Shown: piece after piece, positions 1 to 9,259 of the stretch
How the letters are laid out: every line of letters starts with the position of its first letter
How positions within the stretch are numbered: the stretch's first letter is position 1
NCBI GenBank assembly: GCA_965194515.1
Contig: OZ239146.1
Location: 1,178,001 to 1,242,000, forward strand
DNA: 64,000 nucleotides
Direction: 5' to 3'
From: Acidimicrobilacustris europaeus
Lineage (GTDB): Bacteria > Actinomycetota > Acidimicrobiia > Acidimicrobiales > Acidimicrobilacustridaceae
Made by a program: the position numbers and the translations under genes
Notes under the pieces: model-generated
Databases searched by the model: none
The model's input: only the letters and a program-made list of their open reading frames with translations
What the model was told of the DNA's origin: nothing

Positions 1-311
1 CCCCATACACATGGGTTCGGCCGGAATTGCTTGGTGAACGATCACGACTCGTACCTTCTCCCCATTCCCGTTCCGGCAAGCCGGGGCGCGAATGAGCACG
101 GGGAAGGCCGGTTGCGGTGATCGCCCGCACTGGCTTTTTCGTCCTCTGTTCCGTTTTCAAGGAGCACGACCCGAGGGAGCTCAGTCACTGTGGACCGGCC
201 AGAACTCGGTGCACCCTAGGGGTGCGGCAGCCGACGAACGATTTCGCCGGAGACAACTTTGGCTACCGGAGCAACTTCCGAATGTGGAAGCCGCCTCAGG
301 AGCGGAGAGCC
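1..311 (-). other. rRNA operon leader, downstream part cut by window edge
   Basis: This stretch has no convincing gene. On the minus strand it carries a boxA-type antitermination element (153-166) and lies downstream of tyrS and of a promoter-like pair (312-340). In mycobacteria an rRNA operon lies just downstream of tyrS, so I infer that this is the pre-16S leader and that the 16S gene starts left of position 1. A short inverted repeat, GCACCC-TAG-GGGTGC, lies at 211-225 and could fold in the leader. The small open frames here show no family resemblance and I reject them. No rRNA sequence itself is in the window, so the assignment is inferential. Confidence 0.55.
153..166 (-). promoter_or_regulatory. 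boxA antitermination element
   Basis: Read on the minus strand this is TGCTCCTTGAAAAC, followed by GGAAC. It closely matches the rRNA leader boxA of Gram-positive bacteria (TGCTCTTTGAAAACTGAAC). BoxA RNA is bound by NusB with S10 to make rRNA transcription resistant to Rho. nusB is itself encoded in this window at 42494-42901. Confidence 0.65.
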
Positions 312-340
312 ACTCTAACGAGTGGGTCCGACCAACGCAA
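312..340 (-). promoter_or_regulatory. candidate rRNA promoter
   Basis: On the minus strand TTGCGT (335-340) and TAGAGT (312-317) are separated by exactly 17 bases, giving a start point near 305. It lies between the tyrS stop and boxA, where an rrn promoter is expected. The match to the -35 consensus is only three of six, so this is a candidate. Confidence 0.35.
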
Positions 341-504
341 CTCGGCAGCGCAAGAAGCTCGCACATGCCGATATCAGGGGGGTCGACCTCCCCAGTGCGG
401 CACAGCCGCCCCGAGGTGGTCCGAGAAAGATAGCCGCACTCTGCAAGGAATGCACATCGACAACTGAGGACAATCGCAGCTTCGGCACGACTGCTGTCAG
501 AGAG

Positions 505-517
505 CGGTGGCTCACCG
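505..517. repeat. short inverted repeat after tyrS
   Basis: CGGTG-GCT-CACCG lies immediately downstream of the tyrS stop codon. It can form a 5-bp hairpin but no T-run follows, so it is at best a weak terminator. Nothing else in 341-524 was recognised. Confidence 0.25.
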
Positions 518-524
518 GCAGCGA

Positions 525-1799
525 TTAGGGCAAAAAGCGCAATACAAAGCGGTGTTTTTTGCCCCTGCGAGCCATGGCGTAGCCATCGGGGGTGAAGTCA
601 CTGGCCTCGAGTACCTGGCCTTCGATAACTGCTGCGTCGTTCAGCGAGAGGCCGGATTGCGCGACGAGCCGGCGGCCTTCACTCCGGGAAGCCAATGCCC
701 CGTGGTCGGCAAGAACTTCGACAAGATCTCGGCCAATTTCGCCAGCCTCGATGGGGAGCGTCGGGAGGCTTGAGGCCAATTCTGCCCATTCCTCGGCCGA
801 GAGTTCTTGGGCTGATCGCGTGAATCCTTGGGAGGCCCCTGCGGCACGCTCGGCCTCGGCCTCGCCATGGACCAGCGAAGTCACCGAATGGGCCAGTAAC
901 TGCTGGGCTCGTCGCTGCCCGGGATCGCCGGCGTGCTCGGCCATGACTGCGGCAATCTGGTCGAGTGGCGCAAGGGTCATCTGCAGGAGGAATCGCTCGA
1001 CATCTCGGTCATCGACATTCATGAAGTACTGAAAGAACGCATAGGGGCTCGTTCGCTCGGGAGAGAGCCACACCGCTCCGTCGACCGACTTGCCGAACTT
1101 TTGGCCATCGGCCCGGGTGACGAGAGGAACCGTCAGCCCATGGACGTGCGCTCCTTCGGTGCGGCGAATGAGATCGATTCCGGCGGTGATATTCCCCCAC
1201 TGATCCGATCCGCCTACCTGCAATTCCACCTTCAATTCATTGAACAAATGGCGGTAGTCGTTCGCTTGCAACAACATGTAACTGAACTCGGTGAACGAAA
1301 TGCCCGCGTCAGATTCGACCCGAGATTTCACAGAATCTTTGGCGAGCATCGTGTTCACGGTGACGTGTTTTCCGACATCACGCAGGAAATCCAGAACGCT
1401 GAGTGGTGCAGTCCAGTCGCGGTTGTCGACCAGCCGAGCCTGCGTTGCGCCAGGGGTGAAATCGAGCAGCATCTCGAGCTGCGGCTTGATGGCGGCAAGG
1501 TTGGCGTCGAGGGTCGAGGCATCGAGAAGGTTGCGCTCGGAGGAGCGTCCACCGGGATCCCCGATCATGCCGGTGGCTCCCCCGGCCAGCGCAACTGGCT
1601 GATGCCCAAAGATTTGGAAACGGCGCAGGAGCAATAGCGGCACGAGATTGCCCACATGGAGGCTGTCGGCCGTCGGGTCAAACCCGGCGTACACCGCTAA
1701 GGGGCCTTGCCCGAGTCGATCGCGCAGCGCATCGATCGCGGTGGTGTCGTGGATCAAGCCACGAGCATTGAGATCTTCGAGGATGTCGGCGGTACTCAC
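525..1799 (-). CDS. tyrS: tyrosyl-tRNA synthetase
   Basis: Class I aminoacyl-tRNA synthetase that charges tRNA-Tyr with tyrosine in the cytoplasm. The 424-residue product has the HIGH-type signature HVGN at about 48-51, the tyrosine-pocket segment with GGSDQWGN near 196-203, and a KMSKS-type loop KFGKS at 234-238. A C-terminal S4 RNA-binding domain covers roughly 355-424. The length is normal for bacterial TyrS. The start is GTG at 1799, giving an N-terminus typical of the family. No T-box leader is visible upstream. It precedes the presumed rRNA operon on the same strand. Confidence 0.97.
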   Translation of the reverse strand: MSTADILEDLNARGLIHDTTAIDALRDRLGQGPLAVYAGFDPTADSLHVGNLVPLLLLRRFQIFGHQPVALAGGATGMIGDPGGRSSERNLLDASTLDANLAAIKPQLEMLLDFTPGATQARLVDNRDWTAPLSVLDFLRDVGKHVTVNTMLAKDSVKSRVESDAGISFTEFSYMLLQANDYRHLFNELKVELQVGGSDQWGNITAGIDLIRRTEGAHVHGLTVPLVTRADGQKFGKSVDGAVWLSPERTSPYAFFQYFMNVDDRDVERFLLQMTLAPLDQIAAVMAEHAGDPGQRRAQQLLAHSVTSLVHGEAEAERAAGASQGFTRSAQELSAEEWAELASSLPTLPIEAGEIGRDLVEVLADHGALASRSEGRRLVAQSGLSLNDAAVIEGQVLEASDFTPDGYAMARRGKKHRFVLRFLP

Positions 1800-1917
1800 A
1801 GGGGGTCACTCTCTCCCGTCTCGACTGCCTAGTCCAGCCGGTTTCATGCCGCTCGTGGCGGATGCGCGTCATTCTGGCCCCCCGCTTTGCCAGCGAGGTT
1901 CCCACGGGCAACAGTTG

Positions 1918-2484
1918 ATGCCCATGGACCTCGAGGACAACGACTCCACCGTCTCCGACGACGAGGTTGAGCCATTGTCATTCCGCGCCCGCACGGCGCG
2001 CGTCCTCGCCCTGCTTGCCGTTCTCGTGATCGCAGGGCTCTGGGGATGGGCATTGTTCTTTCCACCATCTGAAACTCCCCCGGCAACGCTGAAGGACAGG
2101 AGCTTCCCCGAAGCGGCCGAAGCGATCTGCACAAACGCCGCCGGGCAGTTGTCGCAGTTCCCAAAGGCCTACGCAACGCCGAACCCCATCGAACGAGCCG
2201 ACGTCGTTGCGAATTCTGACGTCATCCTCTACGCAATGCTCGATCAACTCAACGCCGTTGCACTCCCCTCCGATGCGAACGAGGCGTCCAACATCACCGA
2301 GTGGCTCGGAGACTGGCGCACCTACGTCGGTGATCGAGAGGCTTACGCCGCCGCACTCAGGACTGACCCCGATGCTCGCTTCTATGTTTCCGTCAAAGAA
2401 CGACAGCAGATCTCTAAGCCCATCGACTTCTTCGCCACGATGAACAAGATGTACAACTGCGTCACCCCCGACGACACCGAATAA
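1918..2484 (+). CDS. membrane-anchored protein of unknown function
   Basis: I do not recognise the family. With the start at ATG 1918 (or ATG 1924) the product is about 188 residues. It has an acidic N-terminal tail of about 25 residues, one hydrophobic segment at about 29-48, then a 140-residue domain that should lie outside the membrane. Two cysteines, in the segments AICTNAAG and MYNCVTP, could form a disulfide. The frame extends further upstream, but there it runs antisense to tyrS and I treat that part as spurious. Only 8 bases separate its stop from the convergent Nudix gene. No clear ribosome binding site was seen. Confidence 0.7.
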   Translation: MPMDLEDNDSTVSDDEVEPLSFRARTARVLALLAVLVIAGLWGWALFFPPSETPPATLKDRSFPEAAEAICTNAAGQLSQFPKAYATPNPIERADVVANSDVILYAMLDQLNAVALPSDANEASNITEWLGDWRTYVGDREAYAAALRTDPDARFYVSVKERQQISKPIDFFATMNKMYNCVTPDDTE

Positions 2485-2492
2485 CCGTCGGG

Positions 2493-3134
2493 TTAGTCCG
2501 CGATGTTTTCGAGCAGAAGCAGACCCTGACGAACGAGACGGTGCACGCTTTCATCAACATCGAACTCCTGCAGTTCATCGACAGTGACCCAGCGGAGTTC
2601 TCGAGACTCATGGTTGCCAACCGGGACAGAACCCTTCGGAGCAAGAACGACGAAGCGGATGTCGAGATGAAGATGGGGCGGCTCGCTCGGCGGCCGAACC
2701 TCGTGAATGTCGAGGTCGAACGCTGGTTGCACAACACGTAAACCTTCGATACCTGTTTCTTCCTGCGCTTCGCGAAGCGCCGAGGCGGCGAGGTTTGCAT
2801 TTCCATCGACATGGCCACCCGGCTGTAACCACTTCTGCAGTTTTGTGTGGAAGAGAAGAATGAACCGGCCGGTTCCCTCTTCAACGACGAGAGCAGAACC
2901 AGTGAAGTGCGCGGCGGAACATGTGCGGAAAAGTGCGTCGTCATTCGAACGAGCGAACTCGGCCATCCGAAGGGCCACCGCTCGCTGAGCGGGATCATCG
3001 GTTTCGTGGCGGTCGAGCGCGTCGATCAGGATCGCCAAGTTGTCCGAGGCCGCTAAATCACTGTCAGGAACAACGTGCGGCGTCGCGAATGACGATGTCA
3101 ACGATTCATCGCGAGATGACGACCCATCGACCAT
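2493..3134 (-). CDS. Nudix hydrolase
   Basis: Predicted pyrophosphohydrolase of a nucleoside diphosphate-linked substrate; the substrate cannot be read from the sequence. The Nudix box spans about residues 107-129 and contains REAQEETG with the metal-binding glutamates at 125 and 126. The first glutamate of the classical GX5E pattern is an alanine here (residue 113). That position is not a catalytic ligand, so activity is still expected. About 75 residues precede the Nudix fold. The ATG lies 3 bases after the argH stop, so the gene is probably the last member of the arginine operon, although a role in arginine synthesis is not evident. Confidence 0.88.
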   Translation of the reverse strand: MVDGSSSRDESLTSSFATPHVVPDSDLAASDNLAILIDALDRHETDDPAQRAVALRMAEFARSNDDALFRTCSAAHFTGSALVVEEGTGRFILLFHTKLQKWLQPGGHVDGNANLAASALREAQEETGIEGLRVVQPAFDLDIHEVRPPSEPPHLHLDIRFVVLAPKGSVPVGNHESRELRWVTVDELQEFDVDESVHRLVRQGLLLLENIAD

Positions 3135-3137
3135 TGT

Positions 3138-4514
3138 TCAGTTTCGGGCTTCGTCGGTCGCGACTCGAGTCGCGAAAGCCTTGAGCTGCACGGCGACAGG
3201 TTCGGGCCCGCCGCCGCCGGGTGTGGTGCGGCGAGTGACAGCAATTCCAGGGTCGACAAGGAACACCGCATCGGGGCCAAGTTCAGGCGATGACGCGACA
3301 AGTTCACGAAGAGCGATTCCTTCGTCGAGGCTCTTGCGAACCAATGCGCCGACGATGGCGTGCGCATCACGGAACGGAGTTCCATTCGAGACAAGCCACT
3401 CAGCAAGATCAGTTGCCGCCGCTGTAGGCGCATTCGCTGCTTCGGCCATGACATCGAGTCGGAACGTTGATGATGCAAGCAGACCGGTCATTGCCCCAAG
3501 AGCGAGAACCACTGTGTCGAGTGAATCGAACAGGGGTTCTTTGTCTTCTTGGAGGTCGCGGTTGTAGGCGAGCGGCAGCGCTTTGAGCGTCGCAAGGAGC
3601 CCCGTGAGGTTCCCGATCAGTCGACCAGTTTTGCCACGAGTGAGTTCAGCAATGTCTGGGTTTTTCTTCTGCGGAAGCATGGAAGAACCCGTCGAGTACG
3701 CGTCGGCAAGACCCAGAAACCCGAACTCGTCGGTCGACCACAAGATGATTTCCTCGGCCAGGCGCGACAAGTGAACGCCGAGAAGCGCCAAATCGAAAAG
3801 CGATTCTGCAACGAAGTCGCGATCGCTCACTGCATCAAGCGAGTTGGCGAACACGCCGGCAAAACCGAGGTCCTTGGCGGTTGCAGCCGGATCAAGCGGC
3901 AGCGATGAGCCCGCCAGGGCTCCGGCACCCAACGGCGATACATCGAGTCGACGACGGGCGTCGACCAGTCGATCGATGTCGCGTGAGAGCGCCCAACCGT
4001 GGGCCAGCAGATGGTGCGCGAGCAATACCGGTTGTGCGCGCTGCAGGTGTGTGTATCCCGGCACCGCGGCGTCGCCGACTTCCTGAGCGCGTTCAAGCAA
4101 CACCCTTTGCATCGCGAGAACCTTCTCAATAACCACGCCGATCTCGCGCTTGGTGAACAAACGGAGGTCGGTTGCGACCTGATCGTTCCGGCTACGTCCG
4201 GTATGAAGTTTTGCGCCTGCTGGGCCAGCAAGGTCGGTCACGCGACGTTCGACGGCAGTATGAATATCTTCATCGGATGGGACGAAGACGAATGTTTCGT
4301 CACGCAGTTCGGCCTCGACTGCATCGAGAGCCGACAGCACCGACGCACACTCTTCTTTGCTCAGAATTCCCGCTCGGGCGAGACCCCGGACATGCGCGCG
4401 CGAACCAGTGAGGTCATCGGCGGCAAGTCGCGAGTCGAAAGGAAGACTTACGGTAAATGCCATCAATTCCTCTGCTGGTCCGCCTTCGAACCGGCCATGC
4501 CAGAGAGTGCTCAT
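3138..4514 (-). CDS. argH: argininosuccinate lyase
   Basis: Last step of arginine synthesis: argininosuccinate is split to arginine and fumarate. The 458-residue product belongs to the fumarase/aspartase superfamily. It carries the signature GSSMLPQKKNPD at 276-287 (mobile loop with catalytic serine) and the THLQRAQP segment at about 155-162 with the conserved histidine. The length is typical. It starts 6 bases after the argG stop and is followed after 3 bases by the Nudix gene, so all three should share one transcript. Confidence 0.98.
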   Translation of the reverse strand: MSTLWHGRFEGGPAEELMAFTVSLPFDSRLAADDLTGSRAHVRGLARAGILSKEECASVLSALDAVEAELRDETFVFVPSDEDIHTAVERRVTDLAGPAGAKLHTGRSRNDQVATDLRLFTKREIGVVIEKVLAMQRVLLERAQEVGDAAVPGYTHLQRAQPVLLAHHLLAHGWALSRDIDRLVDARRRLDVSPLGAGALAGSSLPLDPAATAKDLGFAGVFANSLDAVSDRDFVAESLFDLALLGVHLSRLAEEIILWSTDEFGFLGLADAYSTGSSMLPQKKNPDIAELTRGKTGRLIGNLTGLLATLKALPLAYNRDLQEDKEPLFDSLDTVVLALGAMTGLLASSTFRLDVMAEAANAPTAAATDLAEWLVSNGTPFRDAHAIVGALVRKSLDEGIALRELVASSPELGPDAVFLVDPGIAVTRRTTPGGGGPEPVAVQLKAFATRVATDEARN

Positions 4515-4520
4515 GGAGTC

Positions 4521-5720
4521 TTACTTTCCGTTGGAAGCGGTCGATTGACGAGCCGCCCACGTTTGAATGCCTAATCCCCAAAGCTTCACGAAGCCTTCGG
4601 AATCGGCGTGATTGAACGTATCTTCAGCGTCGTAGGTAGCAAGGCCATAGTCGTACAAGCTCCAAGGACTGCGACGACCCACCACATAGCAACGACCAGG
4701 TTCGAGACGGAGACGAACCTCACCGGTGACGTACTGCTGCGTGGAATCGACAAACGCGTCGAGCGCGTTCTTGAGCGGCGAGTACCACATGCCGTCGTAC
4801 ACAAGATCGGCGTAGCGACCTTCGAGACGCTGCTTCTCGTGCATGACATCGCGCTCGAGGCACAACGATTCGAGGTCTTGGTGAGCGAGGATGAGGGCAA
4901 GCGCGCCCGGAGCTTCATAGGTTTCGCGGCTCTTGATGCCAACACGGCGATTTTCCACCATGTCGAGACGACCCCAGCCGTAGGAGCCGACGATGTCATT
5001 CATTTCAACAATGAGCGACGCCAATGACTTCGCAGCACCGTCGATGGAAACTGGAATGCCTTGTTCGAAACCGATCACAACTTCGCGAGATTCTGAGGCC
5101 TTGACCGTGGTCATCGACCACACGCCTTCGGGCGGACGCGCCCAAGGGTCTTCCATCTCGCCGCATTCAATAGCGCGGCCGTACAAGTTGTCGTCGATTG
5201 AGTAGAGCTTTTCTTTGGTCGCAAGAACGGGGATGTCATGCTTTTCGGCGTAGTCAATCGACATTTCGCGAGTCATTCCCCAGTTGCGCACGGGCGCAAG
5301 GATTTCAAGATCGGGGGCAAGCGCTCGGGTTGCCACTTCAAACCGAACCTGGTCGTTGCCCTTCCCCGTGCAACCATGAGCAACCGCATCGGCGCCATGC
5401 AAACGAGCCGCTTCAACGAGATGCTTCACGATGACTGGACGCGACAGCGCCGAGACGAGTGGGTACTTACCCTCGTAGAGCGCGTTTGCTTTCAGCGAAG
5501 GGGCAAGGAATTCATCGGCGAACTGCTCGCGACAATCCACCACGATTGCTTCGACTGCGCCTGCAGCAAACGCTTTTGCCTGAAGGCCTTCCCAATCACC
5601 TTCTTGTCCGAGGTTGCACGCGACAGTGATTACCTCGACTCCGTAGTTCTCGATCATCCAGCGAACTGCGACTGAGGTGTCGAGTCCACCGCTGTAGGCC
5701 AATACCACTCGTTGCGCCAT
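4521..5720 (-). CDS. argG: argininosuccinate synthase
   Basis: Condenses citrulline and aspartate with ATP to argininosuccinate. The 399-residue protein starts with the PP-loop AYSGGLDTS at 8-16, diagnostic for the N-type ATP pyrophosphatase fold. Family motifs such as HGCTGKGNDQVRFE (around 115-128) are present. The ATG is preceded by a purine-rich ribosome binding site (GGAAGAG). A 41-base gap to argR is the only real intergenic space in the operon. I saw no ARG box in it. Confidence 0.98.
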   Translation of the reverse strand: MAQRVVLAYSGGLDTSVAVRWMIENYGVEVITVACNLGQEGDWEGLQAKAFAAGAVEAIVVDCREQFADEFLAPSLKANALYEGKYPLVSALSRPVIVKHLVEAARLHGADAVAHGCTGKGNDQVRFEVATRALAPDLEILAPVRNWGMTREMSIDYAEKHDIPVLATKEKLYSIDDNLYGRAIECGEMEDPWARPPEGVWSMTTVKASESREVVIGFEQGIPVSIDGAAKSLASLIVEMNDIVGSYGWGRLDMVENRRVGIKSRETYEAPGALALILAHQDLESLCLERDVMHEKQRLEGRYADLVYDGMWYSPLKNALDAFVDSTQQYVTGEVRLRLEPGRCYVVGRRSPWSLYDYGLATYDAEDTFNHADSEGFVKLWGLGIQTWAARQSTASNGK

Positions 5721-5761
5721 TGCTCTTCCTTCGTTGGTTCGAATGTTGTGAGGTGCTGGAC

Positions 5762-6250
5762 TCAGAGTCCAGCGAGATCTGAAAGTTGTGCGGCAATCGC
5801 TGCGCCACCGATATCGGCGGCAACCACGATCAAGATTGTGTCGTCACCGGCGACGGTTCCGAGGATGCCTGCGAGTCCCGAACGATCGAGCGCCGATGCC
5901 ACCACATGAGCCGAACCCGGAGGCGTGCGAATCACTACGAGGTTGTCCGATGTCGCAACTTCGACCACCCAATCGCCGAAGACGCGGCGCAGATGATCTT
6001 CAGGAGCGCGCTGTTCTTTGGGGAGCGCCGGAATGGCATACGCAGATTCGCCACCGGGCATGCGGACCTTGATCGCTCCGAGGTCTTCGAGATCCCGAGA
6101 AACAGTGGCTTGGGTTGCGATCACACCTTCAGCAGCGAGATGGTCGACGAGCGCCTGCTGATTCGCGATCACCTGTGACTCGATAAGTCGAGCGACAAGG
6201 TGCTGTCGTTGAGTTTTACCCAGCTTCGATGGTTCTTTGATATCGGTCAT
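5762..6250 (-). CDS. argR: arginine repressor
   Basis: Transcription factor that binds ARG boxes when arginine is bound. With the ATG at 6250 it has 162 residues. The N-terminal winged helix carries the recognition helix ATQATVSRDLEDLGAIKV (about 45-62). The C-terminal oligomerisation and arginine-binding domain carries GTVAGDDTILIV (131-142) with the two ligand-binding aspartates. A longer in-frame extension is possible, but ATG 6250 forms a perfect ATGA overlap with the argF stop and matches the family N-terminus. The likely targets are the two boxes upstream of argC (11470-11503), so the operon should be autoregulated. Confidence 0.97.
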   Translation of the reverse strand: MTDIKEPSKLGKTQRQHLVARLIESQVIANQQALVDHLAAEGVIATQATVSRDLEDLGAIKVRMPGGESAYAIPALPKEQRAPEDHLRRVFGDWVVEVATSDNLVVIRTPPGSAHVVASALDRSGLAGILGTVAGDDTILIVVAADIGGAAIAAQLSDLAGL

Positions 6251-7146
6251 CGTTGCTCCATGAGCCATACGAGCGCACCCCGTGCAGCATGCATGCGGTT
6301 TTCGGCTTGCGCCCACACCCTGCTCTGGGGACCTTCAAGTACCGAATCAGCGACTTCCTCTCCCCTATGGGCAGGAAGACAGTGCAGGAAGATGGCGTCG
6401 GACGCTGCCGCGTTCATGAGTTCCTCGTTTACGGTGAAACCGGCGAACAGTTCACGCCGTTGGGCCGTCTCTTCTTCTTGGCCCATTGAGGTCCAGACGT
6501 CGGTGTACACGACGCTGGCACCGGCAACCGCCTCGAACGGATCGTTGGAAGCGGCGAAGTCGGTGCCGGTCGCGATGATGCGCGCAATGTCGGCTTCGGA
6601 AAATTCAAAACCGACCGGCGTTGCAATCCGAACAGACATTCCCAGCATTCCTGCTCCCAGGAAAAGGCTGCGAGCAACATTGTTGGCATCGCCGATGTAG
6701 GCCACGGTGCGGCCGGCGAGACCGGCGACGCCGCCGAATTCATTTGCGATGGTGAGCAGATCGGCGAGGGCCTGCAAAGGGTGGGCCTCGTCGGAGAGCA
6801 TGTTGACGACCGGAACCGAGCTCACTGCCGTCATGCGCTCGAGTTTGGAATGTGCAAATACCCGCGCACCGATTGCAGCGTGATAGCAGCACAAGGTTCT
6901 GGTGACATCTTCAACAGTTTCGCGAGTGTCGAGACCAACCTCGTCAGGACGGATCGTGACTGGATGGCCCCCCAGTTGCACAACGGCCATTTCCATGGAG
7001 TTACGAGTCCGCGCTGAAGGCTTCTCAAACAGCAGCGCCATACCGAGCCCATCGAGGCTGCGCGGAACAGTGGCAGCCCCACCGAGATCGAGGATGTCGC
7101 CTAATTCGGTTGTGGAGAGGTCGTCGACCTCTAAAAGATGTCTCAT
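6247..7146 (-). CDS. argF: ornithine carbamoyltransferase
   Basis: Transfers the carbamoyl group from carbamoyl phosphate to ornithine, giving citrulline. The carbamoyl phosphate can come from CarAB, encoded at 35125-39521. The 299-residue product has the carbamoyl phosphate loop KPSARTRNSME (about 42-52, S-A-R-T-R in place of S-T-R-T-R) and the ornithine motif HCLPAHRG at 255-262. Both ends overlap neighbours by ATGA (argD upstream, argR downstream), so translation is probably coupled. Confidence 0.97.
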   Translation of the reverse strand: MRHLLEVDDLSTTELGDILDLGGAATVPRSLDGLGMALLFEKPSARTRNSMEMAVVQLGGHPVTIRPDEVGLDTRETVEDVTRTLCCYHAAIGARVFAHSKLERMTAVSSVPVVNMLSDEAHPLQALADLLTIANEFGGVAGLAGRTVAYIGDANNVARSLFLGAGMLGMSVRIATPVGFEFSEADIARIIATGTDFAASNDPFEAVAGASVVYTDVWTSMGQEEETAQRRELFAGFTVNEELMNAAASDAIFLHCLPAHRGEEVADSVLEGPQSRVWAQAENRMHAARGALVWLMEQR

Positions 7147-8351
7147 GACTCTGCCTTGGAGAGGTGATCGGCAAGCACTGCCGAGAGAAGATCGACCGCT
7201 TGCGCGATCTCGGATTCAGAAACAATGAGCGGTGGCGCAAACCGAAGTGACGTGGGCGATACCGCGTTGACAATCAGTCCTCGCTGGAGAAGATCGCTGG
7301 CAACAGCTTTTGCATCAATGCCAACAGCAAGTTCCGCTGCGAGGAGCAGTCCGAGGCCACGAACCTGAATGACACCTTCGATGGTCTCGAGCAGATGTCG
7401 GAACTCGGCGCCGGCATGTTCGGCTAATTGCGGAGCATTGACCCGTTCGAGAATTTCGAGCGTTGCCCGCGCAGCCGATGCCGCGAGCGGTTGACCGCCG
7501 TAGGTCGTGCCGTGATCGCCAGGCTGGAAAACCGCGGCGACCTCACGCTTGGCCCAACATGCGCCGATGGGCATGCCGTTCCCTAGCGCTTTGGCCATAG
7601 TGACAACATCGGGCTCGACACCGAAGTGCTGAAAGCCAAACCATTCGCCGGTGCGACCGAGACCGGTCTGGATTTCGTCGACGATCATCAGAAGCCCGCG
7701 CTCGTCACACAGGCGACGAACACCTTCGAAGTACTCCGCTGTAGCCGGATGAACTCCACCTTCGCCCTGAATAGGTTCAAGCAATACTGCAGCCACGGTC
7801 GGATCGATTGCTGCTTCGAGTGCAGCGAGATCGTTCCAGGCCACATGCCGAAAACCTTCGGGAAGTGGCTGGAATCCTTCCCACTTTGCGGGCTGTCCCG
7901 TTGCATGAAGCGCACCAAGCGTGCGTCCGTGGAATGAGCCATATGCGCTGACGACTCCGTAACGACCGTCACCGCCCCACTTGCGAGCGAGTTTGATCGC
8001 ACACTCGATTGCTTCGGCTCCCGAGTTCGTGAAGAAGATCTGCCCTCCCCCACCGAGCAAACGGTCGAGAGTGATGGCGACATCGGTGCCGGGCACCGTG
8101 CCATAGAGATTCGAGACGTGCACCAAGGTGCGCGCCTGCTGGGCAATCGCGTCTGCAATCTCAGGATTGGCGTGGCCAAGGCCAACAACGGCGATGCCGG
8201 CGAGGAAATCGAGGTACTCGTTACCGTCCTCATCCCAGAGCCGGCAACCTTCGCCTTTGACCATGCGCACTGCAGGCGCGCCGTAGGTTGGCATGAACGG
8301 GCAATGATCGAGCCCAGCCGGGGCGTGCATGGCTTCTGAATGCGTGCTCAT
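7143..8351 (-). CDS. argD: acetylornithine aminotransferase
   Basis: PLP-dependent class III aminotransferase that converts N-acetylglutamate semialdehyde to N-acetylornithine. The 402-residue protein has the cofactor-binding aspartate in VDEIQTGLGRTG (about 224-234) and the PLP lysine in MAKALGNGMPIGA (K254). The PLP phosphate contacts lie in NSGAEAIE near 109-116. It may also serve as succinyldiaminopimelate aminotransferase in lysine synthesis, as known for other ArgD proteins. It overlaps argB and argF by four bases each. Confidence 0.97.
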   Translation of the reverse strand: MSTHSEAMHAPAGLDHCPFMPTYGAPAVRMVKGEGCRLWDEDGNEYLDFLAGIAVVGLGHANPEIADAIAQQARTLVHVSNLYGTVPGTDVAITLDRLLGGGGQIFFTNSGAEAIECAIKLARKWGGDGRYGVVSAYGSFHGRTLGALHATGQPAKWEGFQPLPEGFRHVAWNDLAALEAAIDPTVAAVLLEPIQGEGGVHPATAEYFEGVRRLCDERGLLMIVDEIQTGLGRTGEWFGFQHFGVEPDVVTMAKALGNGMPIGACWAKREVAAVFQPGDHGTTYGGQPLAASAARATLEILERVNAPQLAEHAGAEFRHLLETIEGVIQVRGLGLLLAAELAVGIDAKAVASDLLQRGLIVNAVSPTSLRFAPPLIVSESEIAQAVDLLSAVLADHLSKAES

Positions 8352-9259
8352 GCGCTGACCTCAGAGGTGATCATCGTGCCAACACCAGACTTGGTGAAAA
8401 GCTCGAGCAAGACAACGTGCGGAACTCTTCCATCGAGCATGTGAGCGGCGGGCACACCAGCCTTGATGGCTTCGAGGCACGCATCAACCTTTGGAATCAT
8501 TCCGCCGGAGAGCACGCCGTCGGCGATGAGTTGTGCGATCTCAGTTGGTGTTGTTTCAGCAATGAGGCTCGAAGGATCGGCAATGTCTCGTAACAGACCT
8601 GCGATATCAGTCAGATAAATGACCTTGGTTGCGCCAAGCGCGCCAGCAAGAGCGCCGGCAACTGTGTCGGCGTTGATGTTGTAGGACTGCCCATTGAGGT
8701 CGGCGCCGATCGTGGAAACCACAGGAATGAGGTGCTGAGCCAAGAGCGACTCGACAATGGCTGGGTTCACGTTGGCGACGTCACCAACGAATCCGAGAGC
8801 TGGGTCGCGACGGTTTGCTTCGATGAGTCCACCGTCTTCGCCTGAAAGACCGACGGCAAGGGGCCCATGGGTGTTGATGGAAGCAACGATGTCTCGATTG
8901 ACTTTGCCAACCAGCACCATTCGAGCAACGTCGAGTGTTTCGGCATCGGTAACCCGCAGACCATCTTTGAATTCAGACGCGATGCCGAGCCGCTCAAGGA
9001 GGTCGCCGATCTGTGGGCCGCCGCCGTGCACGACGACAACCCGGATGCCCACCGAATGCAACAAGACAATGTCGGCCGCGAACGATTCAGCGAGTGATGG
9101 ATCGGCCATTGCGTTGCCGCCATATTTCACGACAATGGTCTTGCCCCAAAACTCTCGAATGAATGGGAGCGCCTCGATAAGAACTTCTGCGGTGGCCATT
9201 GCTGGACCGCTATGCGAGGACGGAGCAGCTGCTCCTGGCTTTGTGTTTGATGCGCTCAT
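8348..9259 (-). CDS. argB: acetylglutamate kinase
   Basis: Phosphorylates N-acetylglutamate; usually the arginine-inhibited control step when the enzyme is hexameric. From ATG 9259 the product has 303 residues with KYGGNAM (45-51) and HGGGPQI (78-84) of the amino acid kinase fold and NINADT near 194-199. The first 20 residues are Ala/Ser/Pro-rich, so ATG in MATAEVL (residue 21) is a possible alternative start. I chose 9259 because it gives an ATGA overlap with the argJ stop. A much longer upstream frame only runs through argJ in another phase. Confidence 0.96.
   Translation of the reverse strand: MSASNTKPGAAAPSSHSGPAMATAEVLIEALPFIREFWGKTIVVKYGGNAMADPSLAESFAADIVLLHSVGIRVVVVHGGGPQIGDLLERLGIASEFKDGLRVTDAETLDVARMVLVGKVNRDIVASINTHGPLAVGLSGEDGGLIEANRRDPALGFVGDVANVNPAIVESLLAQHLIPVVSTIGADLNGQSYNINADTVAGALAGALGATKVIYLTDIAGLLRDIADPSSLIAETTPTEIAQLIADGVLSGGMIPKVDACLEAIKAGVPAAHMLDGRVPHVVLLELFTKSGVGTMITSEVSA

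Noticed and set aside
211..225. GCACCC-TAG-GGGTGC palindrome as a transcription factor operator
   Set aside because: It fits equally well as a small leader hairpin; no second copy or matching regulator was seen.
1800..1917. T-box leader upstream of tyrS
   Set aside because: No T-box sequence or terminator hairpin was seen in the 118 bases; the same holds for pheS and alaS.
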